64,000 nt of DNA. It comes from DASXHZ01 sp036488085. Lineage in GTDB: Bacteria; Acidobacteriota; Thermoanaerobaculia; Gp7-AA8. The notes below the pieces were generated by a model. The model saw only the letters and a list, made by a program, of their open reading frames with translations. It had not been told where the DNA came from and ran no database searches. Each line of letters opens with the position of its first letter. Positions within the stretch are counted from its first letter, which is position 1. The stretch spans positions 1 to 64,000 of the forward strand of contig DASXHZ010000092.1 of NCBI GenBank assembly GCA_036488085.1. Direction: 5' to 3'. The translations under genes and the position numbers were made by a program. This document shows, piece by piece, positions 7,617 to 15,967 of the stretch.

Positions 7617-9107
7617 GTGAGACTAGCAGCCGCCTTCTTTTTCTGCATTCTGCATTTTGCATCCTGCATTCAGGCGGCGGAGCCGCCCGTCCTCCGCTGG
7701 GGCGGCGACGCGGAAGGCGGCGCGCCGTTCGTCGAGGCCGATCCGAGCAATCCCTCGGTCGTACGCGGCTTCGACGTCGAGGTCGCAGGCGAGATGGCGA
7801 AGGGACTGGGGCGCCGCGCGGAGTTCGTCCAGGTGGCGTTCGCGTCGATCGATCAGTCGGTGGCGCGCGGCGACTTCGACATCGGTATGAGCGGGGTCGA
7901 GGACACGCCGGCGCGGCGCGCGATGCTCGCGGCGACGATTCCGTACTACGAGTTCCACGAGGTGCTGACGGTGCGCAGCGAGGACGCTCAGCGCTTCAGC
8001 GACTTCTCGAAATTGCGCGGCCATCGCGTCGGGACGCTCTCGGCGACGATCGCGTATGACCGCCTGCTCCGCGCCGAGCGCGAGGACGGGATCGTGGTCG
8101 TGTCGTACGACGACGACGTGCATCCGTACGAGGACCTGCGCGAAGGACGGCTCGATGCCGTGCTGCTCGACAACATCATCGCTGCGCGTTCCGTGCGGCG
8201 CGTGCCGAGGCTGACGATCCTGCCGACGAACTTTCAGACGGGGCACTACATCGGCGTGCTGGCGAAGGAGAACACGGCGCTGCGCGACCGGATCAACGAG
8301 ATCCTGCGCGCGCGGATGCGCGATGGGACGCTGGAGCGGATTTATCGGAAGTGGAACATCTGGAGTGCGGAGGAGGGCGCGTTCATCGCTTCGGCAACGG
8401 CGGCTGCGCCGCGGCACGCCGCCGAGGTCGGCGGCGCCACACAGAAGCAGCAGCAGAGCAAAGCGGCGCTGATCCTTCGCTACATTCCGAGTCTTCTCGA
8501 AGCGTCCGTCATCACGATCGCGCTGTCCTGCGCGGCGATGTTTCTGGCGATCCTGATCGGCATCCTGATCGCGAGCGGGCGGGTGTACGGCAACGGCGTC
8601 GCCCGGGTGATACTCACCGCGTACGTCGAGATCGTGCGCGGCACGCCGGTGCTGTTGCAGCTCTTCGTTCTCTACTACGGCCTCTCGTCGGTCATCCGGC
8701 TTCCGGCCTTCCTCGCGGCGCTCCTCGGGCTCGGCCTCAATTACGCGGCGTACGAGAGCGAGATCTATCGCGGCGCGCTCGAGGCGGTGCCGCGCGGACA
8801 GCTCGAGGCGGCGCGGACGCTCGGCTTCACGGAGGTGCAGGTCTTCTCGCTCGTGCGCGGGCCGCAGGCGTTCCGCCTCGCGCTCGCGCCGATGACGAAC
8901 GACTTCGTCGCTCTCCTGAAGGACTCGTCGCTCGTGTCGGTGATCACCGTGGTCGAGTTGACGAAGCAGACGTCGATCTTCGCGACGAACATCGGGAGCT
9001 GGGTGGTTCCCGGCGTGCTCTGCGCCGCGCTGTATCTTCTACTCTCGTTACCGCTGGCGCGTCTTGCTGGATATCTCGAAACGCGCTGGAGGAGTGCGAG
9101 CGAATGA
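7617..9107 (+). CDS. Fused periplasmic binding protein-permease of a polar amino-acid ABC importer
   Basis: The 496-residue protein starts with a signal peptide (RLAAAFFFCILHFASCIQA). A family-3 solute-binding domain covers about 20-255 (GFDVEVAGEMAKGLG, DIGMSGVEDTPARR). After a linker, a HisM/GlnP-type permease domain covers about 285-490, with at least five hydrophobic segments and the EAA loop EAARTLGFTEVQVF. Fused binding protein-permeases of this type are known for polar amino acids. The linker at about 259-279 is encoded by palindromic repeat family J. The GTG start at 7617 fits the signal peptide. The ATPase gene overlaps the stop (ATGA). Likely cargo is a polar amino acid; specificity is not readable. 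Confidence 0.88.
   Translation: MRLAAAFFFCILHFASCIQAAEPPVLRWGGDAEGGAPFVEADPSNPSVVRGFDVEVAGEMAKGLGRRAEFVQVAFASIDQSVARGDFDIGMSGVEDTPARRAMLAATIPYYEFHEVLTVRSEDAQRFSDFSKLRGHRVGTLSATIAYDRLLRAEREDGIVVVSYDDDVHPYEDLREGRLDAVLLDNIIAARSVRRVPRLTILPTNFQTGHYIGVLAKENTALRDRINEILRARMRDGTLERIYRKWNIWSAEEGAFIASATAAAPRHAAEVGGATQKQQQSKAALILRYIPSLLEASVITIALSCAAMFLAILIGILIASGRVYGNGVARVILTAYVEIVRGTPVLLQLFVLYYGLSSVIRLPAFLAALLGLGLNYAAYESEIYRGALEAVPRGQLEAARTLGFTEVQVFSLVRGPQAFRLALAPMTNDFVALLKDSSLVSVITVVELTKQTSIFATNIGSWVVPGVLCAALYLLLSLPLARLAGYLETRWRSASE
8395..8452. repeat. Palindromic repeat family J, copy 1, in the linker of the ABC protein
   Basis: The segment GCCGCCGAGGTCGGCGGCG followed by CCACACAGAA matches the right arm of the intergenic palindrome at 22197-22269, with one extra G and one T-to-C change. 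It is read in frame as a low-complexity linker (TAAAPRHAAEVGGATQ) exactly between the binding-protein and permease domains. Confidence 0.75.
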
Positions 9108-9832
9108 TCCTCTCAGTCACCGATCTCCGTCTCTCGCGCGGCAAACGCGAGATTCTGCGCGGTGTCAGCTTCGCGGCGGATCACGGCGAGCTGGTGGCGC
9201 TGATGGGACTGTCGGGTGGAGGGAAGACGACGATCCTGCGCACGATCGCGGCGCTCGAGACGTTCAACAGCGGCTCGATCGAGGTCGGCGGCGTGGTGCT
9301 GCGCCCCGGCGCGAATGCGCGGACGACGATCCGCGATCTGCGGAAGCAGGTCGGGATGGTGTTCCAGCTCCACTACCTCTTCGAGCACCTCACCGCGCTC
9401 GACAACGTGACGCTCGCCCCGGCGCACGTCGCGCGCGTCGCGAGCGCGGACGCCGAGGCGCGCGCGATGACGCTGCTCGACTCGCTCGGCGTGGCGCACC
9501 GCCGCAACGCCTTTCCGCGCGAGCTCTCGGGCGGCGAGGCGCAGCGGGTGGCGATCGCGCGCTCGATGGCGATGGACCCGCCGGTCCTGATGCTCGACGA
9601 GCCGACCGCGTCGCTCGACCCCGCGCGGCGCTACGAGCTCGGCGAGACGCTCGTGAAGCTGACGAAAGACGGCCGCACGCTCCTCGTCACGACCCACGAC
9701 GACGACTTCGCCCGCGACTTCGCAACGCGCGTCATCATCCTCGCCGAAGGCGAGATCGTCGAACTCGGCGACCCGAAGCAAGTCCTGACGAATCCACAGC
9801 ACCCCGCGACGAAGGCGCTGTTGCAAAAATGA
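9104..9832 (+). CDS. Polar amino-acid ABC transporter ATPase
   Basis: The 242-residue ATPase has Walker A GLSGGGKTT near residue 37, the signature LSGGEAQRVAIARS near 135, Walker B VLMLDEPTASLDPA near 158 and the switch histidine in VTTHDDDFA. It energises the fused binding protein-permease directly upstream, as in GlnQ/HisP systems. The ATG overlaps the permease stop by four bases, with GGAGGAG eight bases upstream. The downstream S9 peptidase overlaps its stop in the same way, so peptide hydrolysis and amino-acid uptake appear cotranscribed. Confidence 0.93.
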   Translation: MILSVTDLRLSRGKREILRGVSFAADHGELVALMGLSGGGKTTILRTIAALETFNSGSIEVGGVVLRPGANARTTIRDLRKQVGMVFQLHYLFEHLTALDNVTLAPAHVARVASADAEARAMTLLDSLGVAHRRNAFPRELSGGEAQRVAIARSMAMDPPVLMLDEPTASLDPARRYELGETLVKLTKDGRTLLVTTHDDDFARDFATRVIILAEGEIVELGDPKQVLTNPQHPATKALLQK

Positions 9833-11682
9833 TGTTTCTCGCCGCGGCCGTCCTCGCCTCCACCCTCTCGATCGAAAACTACGCGACGATGCCGACTCTC
9901 GCGTCGCCGCGTTTCTCGCCGGACGGGAAGCGGGTCGCGTACGTCCTCACGCATGCCGATCTGGTGAAGAGCGCGTACGACTCCGACGTGTGGGTGATCG
10001 ACACCGACAGCACGTACGACACCGAGGTCGAGCACGGCACACACCCGCGCTGGTCGCCGGACGGAAAGACGGTCGCGTGCCTGTACGAAAACGCCATCTG
10101 GGCGGAGGGGAAGAAGGTGACCGAGGAGCCCGGTCCCATCCACGACTTCGAATACTCGCCGGACGGAGGCTCCATCGCCTTCATCGAGACCGATGCGGCG
10201 AAAAAGAGCGAGCGGGAGGACTTTCACGTGGTCGGCGTCGAGGTCCGGCAGGCGCACCTGTACGTGATGGATCTCGGCACGCGCGCGGTCCGGCGCCTGA
10301 CGCAGGGAGACTTTTCGATCAACAGCATGTCGTGGACGCCCGACGGCAAGACGCTCGTGGTCGAGCGCCTGCCGCGCGTCGACCTCGACTCGCTCTACCA
10401 CACCGATCTCTACACGCTCGACGTCGCCTCCGCGACCATGACGCCGCTGGTCGTTCGTCCGGGCGCCGACCGCGCGCCGAAGGTCTCGCCCGACGGCCGC
10501 CGCGTCGCATTCATCAGCATGGGCGGCGTCCACGACTGGCTGCGCGAGCAGCGGCTGTGGGTCATCGACCTGCAGACGCATACGATGCAGGTCGCGTCGC
10601 GCGAATACGACGGCTCACCCGAGTCGATCCACTGGCTCGACGCGAACACGCTCGCCTTCGACGGCGCGGTCGGGACGACGACGCAAATTTTCTACGCCGC
10701 CGCGGCCGGCCGCGCTACACAGAAAACGCACTTCGCCGGCGTCGCTGCCGACATCGACGTGAACGCCGGCCGGATCGCGTACATCTATCAGTCGCTCTCG
10801 CAGCCCCCGGAAGTTTACGTAGACGACAAACAGCTCACCCATCACAACGACGCCTTCCGCGAGAAGCGCCGTCCCGAGACGCGCGTCATTCACTGGAAGA
10901 ACCCGAAAGACGGCTGGGAGATCGAAGGGCTTCTCACGCTGCCGCCGAACTACGAACGCGGCAAGCGCGTCCCGCTCCTCACATTCGTCCACGGCGGCCC
11001 CGCCTCCCGCCACGATCAGTCATTCCTCGGCTATCTCGCATCGCTCTACGTTCCCGACGTGCTCGCCGAACAAGGGTTCGCCGTCCTGCGCCCCAATCCG
11101 CGCGGCACCGGCGGCTACGGCGAGAAGTTCCGCCAAGGCAATCGCAACGGATGGGTCGACGGCCCGTGGCGCGACATCAATGCCGGCATCGACAAGCTGA
11201 TCGCGGACGGCGTCGCCGATCCCTCGCGCCTCGGCCTCATGGGCTGGAGCTACGGCGGCTTCATCGCGTCGTGGGCCACGGGCCATAGCGACCGGCTGAA
11301 GGCGATCAGCATCGGCGCGCCGGTCACCGACCTTCTCAGCTTTCACGGCACCACCGACATCCGCGACTTCATCCCGAGCTACTTCCCGGGCCTCGACCTC
11401 GAAACGCTGCGCGCGCAGTCGCCGATGTGGCACCTGAAGAAGACGCGCGCGCACGTACTGATCGAGCAGGGCGAGTCCGACGAGCGCGTCCCGATCACGC
11501 AAGGGACGATGCTCTACCGCCGCCTTCAGGAGCTCGGCGTCGACGTCGAGATGATCACCTACCCCCGATCGCACCACGTTCCGAGCGAGCCAATGCAACG
11601 GATCGACGTCGCGACGCGGAACGTGAAGTTCTTCGTGAAGTGGGTGCTACCGCTTCAGGAACAACACGACGGTCATCGTTAG
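9829..11682 (+). CDS. S9-family prolyl oligopeptidase (acylaminoacyl-peptidase-like)
   Basis: The 617-residue protein has a short hydrophobic N-terminus (MMFLAAAVLAS), a PD40-type beta-propeller (about 25-360; repeats such as FSPDGKRVAYV and WSPDGKTVACL) and a C-terminal alpha/beta hydrolase. The nucleophile is in GWSYGG, the acid in GESDERV and the histidine in SHHV. By family it cleaves short peptides, with the propeller filtering substrate size. Its coupling to an amino-acid importer suggests a scavenging unit. Residues about 288-300 (YAAAAGRATQKT) come from repeat family J. The C-terminus overlaps the convergent TauE/SafE gene by 36 bp. Confidence 0.9.
   Translation: MMFLAAAVLASTLSIENYATMPTLASPRFSPDGKRVAYVLTHADLVKSAYDSDVWVIDTDSTYDTEVEHGTHPRWSPDGKTVACLYENAIWAEGKKVTEEPGPIHDFEYSPDGGSIAFIETDAAKKSEREDFHVVGVEVRQAHLYVMDLGTRAVRRLTQGDFSINSMSWTPDGKTLVVERLPRVDLDSLYHTDLYTLDVASATMTPLVVRPGADRAPKVSPDGRRVAFISMGGVHDWLREQRLWVIDLQTHTMQVASREYDGSPESIHWLDANTLAFDGAVGTTTQIFYAAAAGRATQKTHFAGVAADIDVNAGRIAYIYQSLSQPPEVYVDDKQLTHHNDAFREKRRPETRVIHWKNPKDGWEIEGLLTLPPNYERGKRVPLLTFVHGGPASRHDQSFLGYLASLYVPDVLAEQGFAVLRPNPRGTGGYGEKFRQGNRNGWVDGPWRDINAGIDKLIADGVADPSRLGLMGWSYGGFIASWATGHSDRLKAISIGAPVTDLLSFHGTTDIRDFIPSYFPGLDLETLRAQSPMWHLKKTRAHVLIEQGESDERVPITQGTMLYRRLQELGVDVEMITYPRSHHVPSEPMQRIDVATRNVKFFVKWVLPLQEQHDGHR
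10693..10729. repeat. Repeat family J, copy 2, inside the S9 peptidase propeller
   Basis: CGCCGCCGCGGCCGGCCGCG followed by CTACACAGAA shares the GCGCTACACAGAA end with the palindrome at 22250-22269. It is translated in frame as an alanine-rich loop of the propeller. Confidence 0.6.
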
Positions 11683-12405
11683 CCCGATCACCACCACCGC
11701 GCCGCGGACGAACTTGCGCCCGAGGCGGTGGGCGAGGCGGGCGCCGGCGAAGCCGCCGATGATGGAGGCGATCGCCATGATCAGGACGTGCGTCCACGCG
11801 ACGGCTCCCTGCAGCGCGAAATAGATCGCGGCGACGCCGTTGATGCAGATGGCGAGCAGATTCTTGAGGCCGTTCATCTCGTGCATGTCATGCATGCCGA
11901 TGAGCCCGAGGGCCGCGAGCATCAGGATCCCCATGCCGGCGCCGAAGTAGCCGCCGTACACCGAGACGAAGAACTGGAACGTGAACGCGAAGATGATCCA
12001 CCCGCGTGACGGATTGTCGTGCGAGGTGAGGAAGCGGCTCAGCTTCCGCGTGATCATCTCCTGCGCCGCGAGCAGCAGCGTGGCGCCGAGGATCAGGAGC
12101 GGGACGATGCGTGCGAACGTCTTCTCCGGCGTTCGCAGCAGGATGAGCGCGCCGGCCAGTCCGCCGAGGAGCGACGGGATCATGAGCCAGAGCAGCCACC
12201 GCTGCAGCTTCTTGATGTCCTCGCGAAATCCGAGAACGCCAGCGAACGAGCCCGGCCAGATCGCGACAGTGTTCGTGGCATTCGCCATCACCGGTGGGAC
12301 GCCGATGTACATCAGCGCCGGAAACGAGATGAGCGTCCCGCCGCCCGCGATCGAGTTGATCGCGCCTGCGACGAAAGCGGCGATGCCGATGACTACATAG
12401 GTCAT
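11647..12405 (-). CDS. TauE/SafE-family membrane transporter
   Basis: The 252-residue protein has about seven to eight hydrophobic segments. Family features are the first helix with GAINSIAGGGTLISFP and the repeat-half motif VYGGYFGAGMGILMLAALG. TauE/SafE proteins are thought to export sulfite, sulfoacetate or other small organosulfur anions; substrate unknown here. The start overlaps the stop of the upstream M28 peptidase gene (ATGA), so the two are probably cotranscribed. The stop end overlaps the S9 peptidase gene convergently. Confidence 0.88.
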   Translation of the reverse strand: MTYVVIGIAAFVAGAINSIAGGGTLISFPALMYIGVPPVMANATNTVAIWPGSFAGVLGFREDIKKLQRWLLWLMIPSLLGGLAGALILLRTPEKTFARIVPLLILGATLLLAAQEMITRKLSRFLTSHDNPSRGWIIFAFTFQFFVSVYGGYFGAGMGILMLAALGLIGMHDMHEMNGLKNLLAICINGVAAIYFALQGAVAWTHVLIMAIASIIGGFAGARLAHRLGRKFVRGAVVVIGLTMTVVLFLKR

Positions 12406-13943
12406 CGTGCGTGGGGCCGGCTCTCAGCCGGCCCAAAGATCTCTCCGAAAAAGTCGCCGCTCTTCCAGTGCGGGACGTCAGGCGCGTTTGCGGCGGCCAA
12501 GCCGACGTAGAAATTCAGATCGGCCCAGCGCGCGCCGGACGCGTAGTCGAGCTTCTGATCGGGGTTGTCGTGCACCGTGTGGTAGACGTTGCGCAGCCAC
12601 TCGCGCGTCAACTTGTCGCCGTCGATCGCCGGGTCGAGCGACTTGCTGCCGGCCTTGAACGTGATGGCCGGGATGCCGTGCTTCACGAACGAGTACTGAT
12701 CGCTGCGGATGAAGCGGACTTCCTCCGGCAGCGGGTCGGGGCTCACCGTGAAGCCGGCGCGCTTGGTCGCATCGGCGACGAAATCGCCGAGGGTAGAGTG
12801 ATCTGCGCCGAGGGCGATCACGTCGCCGACGGGGAACAGCATCGTGAACATGTCCATGTTGATGTCCGCGACGACCTGCGAGAACGGCGGGTGGACCGCG
12901 AAGTAGTTCGATCCGAGCTCACCCTTCTCCTCGCCGGTGACCGCGACGAACGCGATCGATCGCGCCGGACGTTGCGGCAACGCGGCGAACGCGCGTGCGA
13001 TCTCGATCAGCGCTGCATCGCCCGAGGCGTTGTCGAGAGCGCCGTTGTAGATGCGGTCGTCGCCCGAGGGCGCGATGCCGAGGTGATCGAGGTGCGCGGT
13101 GTAGACGACGTACTCGTTCGGGTGCGTCGAGCCGCGGAGCACGCCGATGACGTTCTCACTGTCCGCGGTTCCGTGCGTCGTTGCCGTGTGAACCGAGGCG
13201 TGAACGTTCAGCGGAAACGAGTGGCTGATGCTCTTCTGCGCGTCATCGAGGACGGCGTCGAGCGTCATCGGCGCGTGCGCGAAGAGCGCCGCCGCGGCGG
13301 TCGGACCCATGGCGACGCTGGCGCGGATCTCCGGGACGACGTCGCTGACCTGATCGCCGTCCCCTGTCGTTGAGAGTGCCCGCATGCCGCGCATGTCGGG
13401 CTGCGTGACCGCCTTCTCCCACGGGAAGCGCTTCGCGTCGGTCCGCGTCGGAATCGTCAGCATCCCGATGGCACCGTGCGATGCGGCGAGCTGCAGCTTC
13501 CGCAGCGAGTCGGAGTAGAACGCACGCTGATCGGATGGCAGGTTCGGCGGTGCGCCGGTGAGCGCCGCGACGATCTTGCCGCGCACATCCACCGTCGCAT
13601 AGTCGCCCTTCAGCCCGTACGCGACGAACACGACATCCCCCTCGGCGTCGCTCGACGTCCGCGCAAAGTCGGCCCGGAAGACCACGTCCTTCTTGTGCGC
13701 GAACGTCTGGTCGCCGATCCGCATCGTGCAATTCGCGCCGTCGATGCGCGCGGTGCGGAAGCGGATCGGCTGGAACGAAGGCGCCAGTCCGAGCGCCTCG
13801 AATTCGGACGCGACATACTCGGCGGCGACGTAATAGCCGCGCGAGCCGGTCTCCCGTCCTTCGAGGACGTCGCTCGCGAGGAAGTCGATGTGCGCTTTGA
13901 TGTTGGCCGCGGAGATCGCCGCGGCGAGCAGGAGCGGAAGCAT
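12402..13943 (-). CDS. Secreted M28-family zinc peptidase
   Basis: The 513-residue protein starts with a signal sequence (MLPLLLAAAISAA). A PA-type region (about 100-230, with DVRGKIVAALTGAPP) is followed by the M28 domain. Zinc ligands appear in AHLDHLG, LDNASGDAA, TGEEKGELGS, NMDMF and YHTVHDNPDQ. It is a second, distinct M28 enzyme in the window and only distantly similar to the one near 7 kb. The start at 13943 is chosen because it begins the signal peptide; the upstream in-frame ATG lies in repeat DNA. The last ten residues (GPAESRPHAR) are encoded by palindromic repeat family F. Confidence 0.88.
   Translation of the reverse strand: MLPLLLAAAISAANIKAHIDFLASDVLEGRETGSRGYYVAAEYVASEFEALGLAPSFQPIRFRTARIDGANCTMRIGDQTFAHKKDVVFRADFARTSSDAEGDVVFVAYGLKGDYATVDVRGKIVAALTGAPPNLPSDQRAFYSDSLRKLQLAASHGAIGMLTIPTRTDAKRFPWEKAVTQPDMRGMRALSTTGDGDQVSDVVPEIRASVAMGPTAAAALFAHAPMTLDAVLDDAQKSISHSFPLNVHASVHTATTHGTADSENVIGVLRGSTHPNEYVVYTAHLDHLGIAPSGDDRIYNGALDNASGDAALIEIARAFAALPQRPARSIAFVAVTGEEKGELGSNYFAVHPPFSQVVADINMDMFTMLFPVGDVIALGADHSTLGDFVADATKRAGFTVSPDPLPEEVRFIRSDQYSFVKHGIPAITFKAGSKSLDPAIDGDKLTREWLRNVYHTVHDNPDQKLDYASGARWADLNFYVGLAAANAPDVPHWKSGDFFGEIFGPAESRPHAR
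12414..12434. repeat. Palindrome family F, copy 1, forming the C-terminus of the M28 peptidase
   Basis: Perfect 9-bp arms GGGCCGGCT and AGCCGGCCC are separated by CTC. The identical 21-bp palindrome occurs at 25553-25573. Here it is translated as the penultimate residues of the peptidase and is not followed by a T-tract. Confidence 0.85.
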
Positions 13944-13954
13944 GGCGCGAATCT

Positions 13955-14229
13955 TAGGTGCATAGCGGCATAGGTGCATAGCGGCATGGCGGCATGGCTT
14001 GTCATCCCGGACGCAGCGAGGGAACTCGGCACGAGGAAGGCGCGACGGGGGATTGAGGTTCGAGGTTCGAGGTCGAATGAAGAGGTACGAGGTGGCCAGC
14101 GCGATCTACTTCTCACTTCTTACCTCGAACCTCGAACCTCGAACCTCGAACCCCGCTCTCTCGCTACGCTCGGGATGACACAGGCCTCCGCCTATGCCGC
14201 TATGAAGCTATGCCGCTATGCAGCTATGC
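13955..14229. repeat. Nested palindromic repeats (family A copy 2 plus two inner/outer families)
   Basis: Three inverted repeats are nested. The outer pair (13955-13998 and 14186-14229) is built from GCATAGCGGCAT-type words and their complement ATGCCGCTATG. The middle pair (GTCATCCCGGACGCAGCGAG and TCTCGCTACGCTCGGGATGA) is family A. The inner pair is a tandem GAGGTTCGAGGTTCGAGGT and its complement ACCTCGAACCTCGAACCTCG. No gene is visible in the stretch apart from the first codons of the glycosyltransferase, which overlap the right outer arm. Confidence 0.88.
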
Positions 14230-15964
14230 TCGCCCCGTCTTGCGCACGGCGCTCCTGAAAATCTGGCTGCTCATCGTCGCGATCGCTCTCTTCATCAACA
14301 TCGGCGGATATCCGCTGTTCGATGCCGACGAAGGGCGCAATGGCGAGGTCGGCCGCGAGATGGCGGCGACCAATGACTACGTGATGCCGCGCATCGACGG
14401 CATGCCGTATCTCGACAAGCCGGTCGTCTACTTCGCGGCCGAAGCCGCCGCGATGGAGGTCCTCGGCCCCACCGAGCTCGCGGCGCGCCTGCCCGCGTAC
14501 CTCTTCACGCTACTTACCGCGCTACTCGTCTTCTGGTTCGCTCGGAGAGTCTGGAGCGAGGAGTCCGCGTATATCGCTGCCATCGCCTTTCTCTCGATGC
14601 CGCTCACGCTCGCGTTTGCGCGAACAGTCATCTTCGACAGCGCGCTGACGTTCTTCATCGTCGGCGCGATCGTCGCGTTCAATATGAGTTGCCGGTGGCC
14701 AGTGGCCGGTAGCCAGGCCCCCGCCCCTCTGGCCACCGGCCACTGGCCACCGGCCACTTGGTCCACCATCGCCTGGGCGTCGATCGCGCTCGGCGTGCTG
14801 ACAAAGGGACCCGTCGCGATCGCGGTGCCGCTGCTGGTGATGATTCCGTACGCGATCAAGCGGAAGTCGTTCCGGAAGCTCTGGTCATGGGGCGGACTCG
14901 TCGCGTTCGTGGTCATCATCGCGCCGTGGGTCTGGGCCGTCTCGCGCGTCGTCCCCGACTTTCTCCATTACGTACTCGTGACCGAGACCGTGCAGCGGCT
15001 CGCAACGAAGGCGCTGAAGCGCACTGGGCCGCCGTGGTACTTCATCCCGTACGTCATCGGCGGCGCGTTGCCGTGGTCGATTCTGGCTTGCTTTGCGTGG
15101 GGGCGCGCCCCTCACCCGGCCTTCGGCCACCCTCTCCCGGAGGAAGAGGGAGATGTCAGCCGCGCAACAATCCCCTCTCCCGGCGGGAGAGGGTGCCGCG
15201 AAGCGGCGGGTGAGGGGCGTGACCAGACGACGCTCCTGTTAGCGCTCTGGATCCTGATCCCGTTTCTCTTCTTCTCGATCTCACAATCGAAACGCCCGCA
15301 GTACATCCTCCCCGTCATGCCGGCCATCGCCCTGGCGATTGCGAACTTCTGGAGTCCGAAGGCGGCGCGCATTGCGGCGGCGCTGTTCGCGATCGTTGGC
15401 GTCGTGCTCGTCGCCGCGCCGTTCGTGCATGTGAAGAAGATGGCTCCCGAGGTGGCGGCGGGCGTGGCGTCGAGCGCGTTGCCGATGGGGATCGTGACGC
15501 TGATCGGCGCCCTCGCCGCGATCGTGTTCGCGAAACGGCGGGAGATTGCCGTCGCCGCGCTGTCGCTTCCGCTCATTGCCGTCCCGATCACCGCGAATCC
15601 GCTGCTGCAGTCGATCGGTGTCCGGCGCTCCGCGAAGGCGTTCGTGAGCCAGCTCGCACCGTATGCGAACCGTCAGATCGTCGGGATCGACGACTACACC
15701 GGCTCGCTGCAGTTCTACCTGCGCAAACCGATCGTCGTCGTCACGCCGAACGCCGAGGAGTTCACGAGCAACTACATCATCCGGCACTACGACCAGTTCG
15801 CGAACGATCCAGGCTCGCCGGTGCGGCGTGACACCGTATACGATGCCGCGCGCCTCTACATCGTCCGCAGCAACGACTCGATGCACATCAACCTGCTCCA
15901 ATCGAACGGCTTCGCCGAAGTCGCCCGCGACGCACATCACGTGGCGCTCGCTAGAATCCACTAG
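14210..15964 (+). CDS. PMT/ArnT-type membrane glycosyltransferase
   Basis: The 584-residue protein has about ten hydrophobic segments and the GT39/GT83-type first loop FDADEGRNGEVGREM, whose DE pair is the family's catalytic motif. Members move sugars from polyprenyl-phosphate donors to lipid A or proteins at the outer face of the inner membrane. Two loops are encoded by palindromic repeats read in frame: about 161-184 (family B, e.g. LATGHWPPATW) and about 299-337 (family C, e.g. SPGGRGCREAAGEG). The first codons lie in repeat DNA, so the true start may be the TTG at 14240 just before the first membrane helix. It ends 3 bp before the asparagine synthase start. Confidence 0.85.
   Translation: MPLCSYARPVLRTALLKIWLLIVAIALFINIGGYPLFDADEGRNGEVGREMAATNDYVMPRIDGMPYLDKPVVYFAAEAAAMEVLGPTELAARLPAYLFTLLTALLVFWFARRVWSEESAYIAAIAFLSMPLTLAFARTVIFDSALTFFIVGAIVAFNMSCRWPVAGSQAPAPLATGHWPPATWSTIAWASIALGVLTKGPVAIAVPLLVMIPYAIKRKSFRKLWSWGGLVAFVVIIAPWVWAVSRVVPDFLHYVLVTETVQRLATKALKRTGPPWYFIPYVIGGALPWSILACFAWGRAPHPAFGHPLPEEEGDVSRATIPSPGGRGCREAAGEGRDQTTLLLALWILIPFLFFSISQSKRPQYILPVMPAIALAIANFWSPKAARIAAALFAIVGVVLVAAPFVHVKKMAPEVAAGVASSALPMGIVTLIGALAAIVFAKRREIAVAALSLPLIAVPITANPLLQSIGVRRSAKAFVSQLAPYANRQIVGIDDYTGSLQFYLRKPIVVVTPNAEEFTSNYIIRHYDQFANDPGSPVRRDTVYDAARLYIVRSNDSMHINLLQSNGFAEVARDAHHVALARIH
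14689..14759. repeat. Palindromic repeat family B, copy 1, inside the glycosyltransferase
   Basis: Left arm TTGCCGGTGGCCAGTGGCC is matched by the inverse arm GGCCACTGGCCACCGGCCAC across a short C-rich spacer. The same words recur at 18921-19018 and 22048-22078. Here it encodes an extra loop without disrupting the frame. Confidence 0.88.
15105..15219. repeat. Palindromic repeat family C, copy 1, inside the glycosyltransferase
   Basis: CGCCCCTCACCCGGCC...ACCCTCTCCCGG is answered by GGGAGAGGGTGCCGCGAAG and CGGCGGGTGAGGGGCG. The same arms flank the intergenic copy at 53304-53463. It is translated in frame as a hydrophilic Gly/Pro/Glu-rich loop between membrane segments. Confidence 0.88.
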
Positions 15965-15967
15965 CGA

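Noticed and set aside
12411..13373. 320-codon plus-strand frame opposite the M28 peptidase
   Set aside because: Antisense shadow with low-complexity Arg/Val/Asp text.
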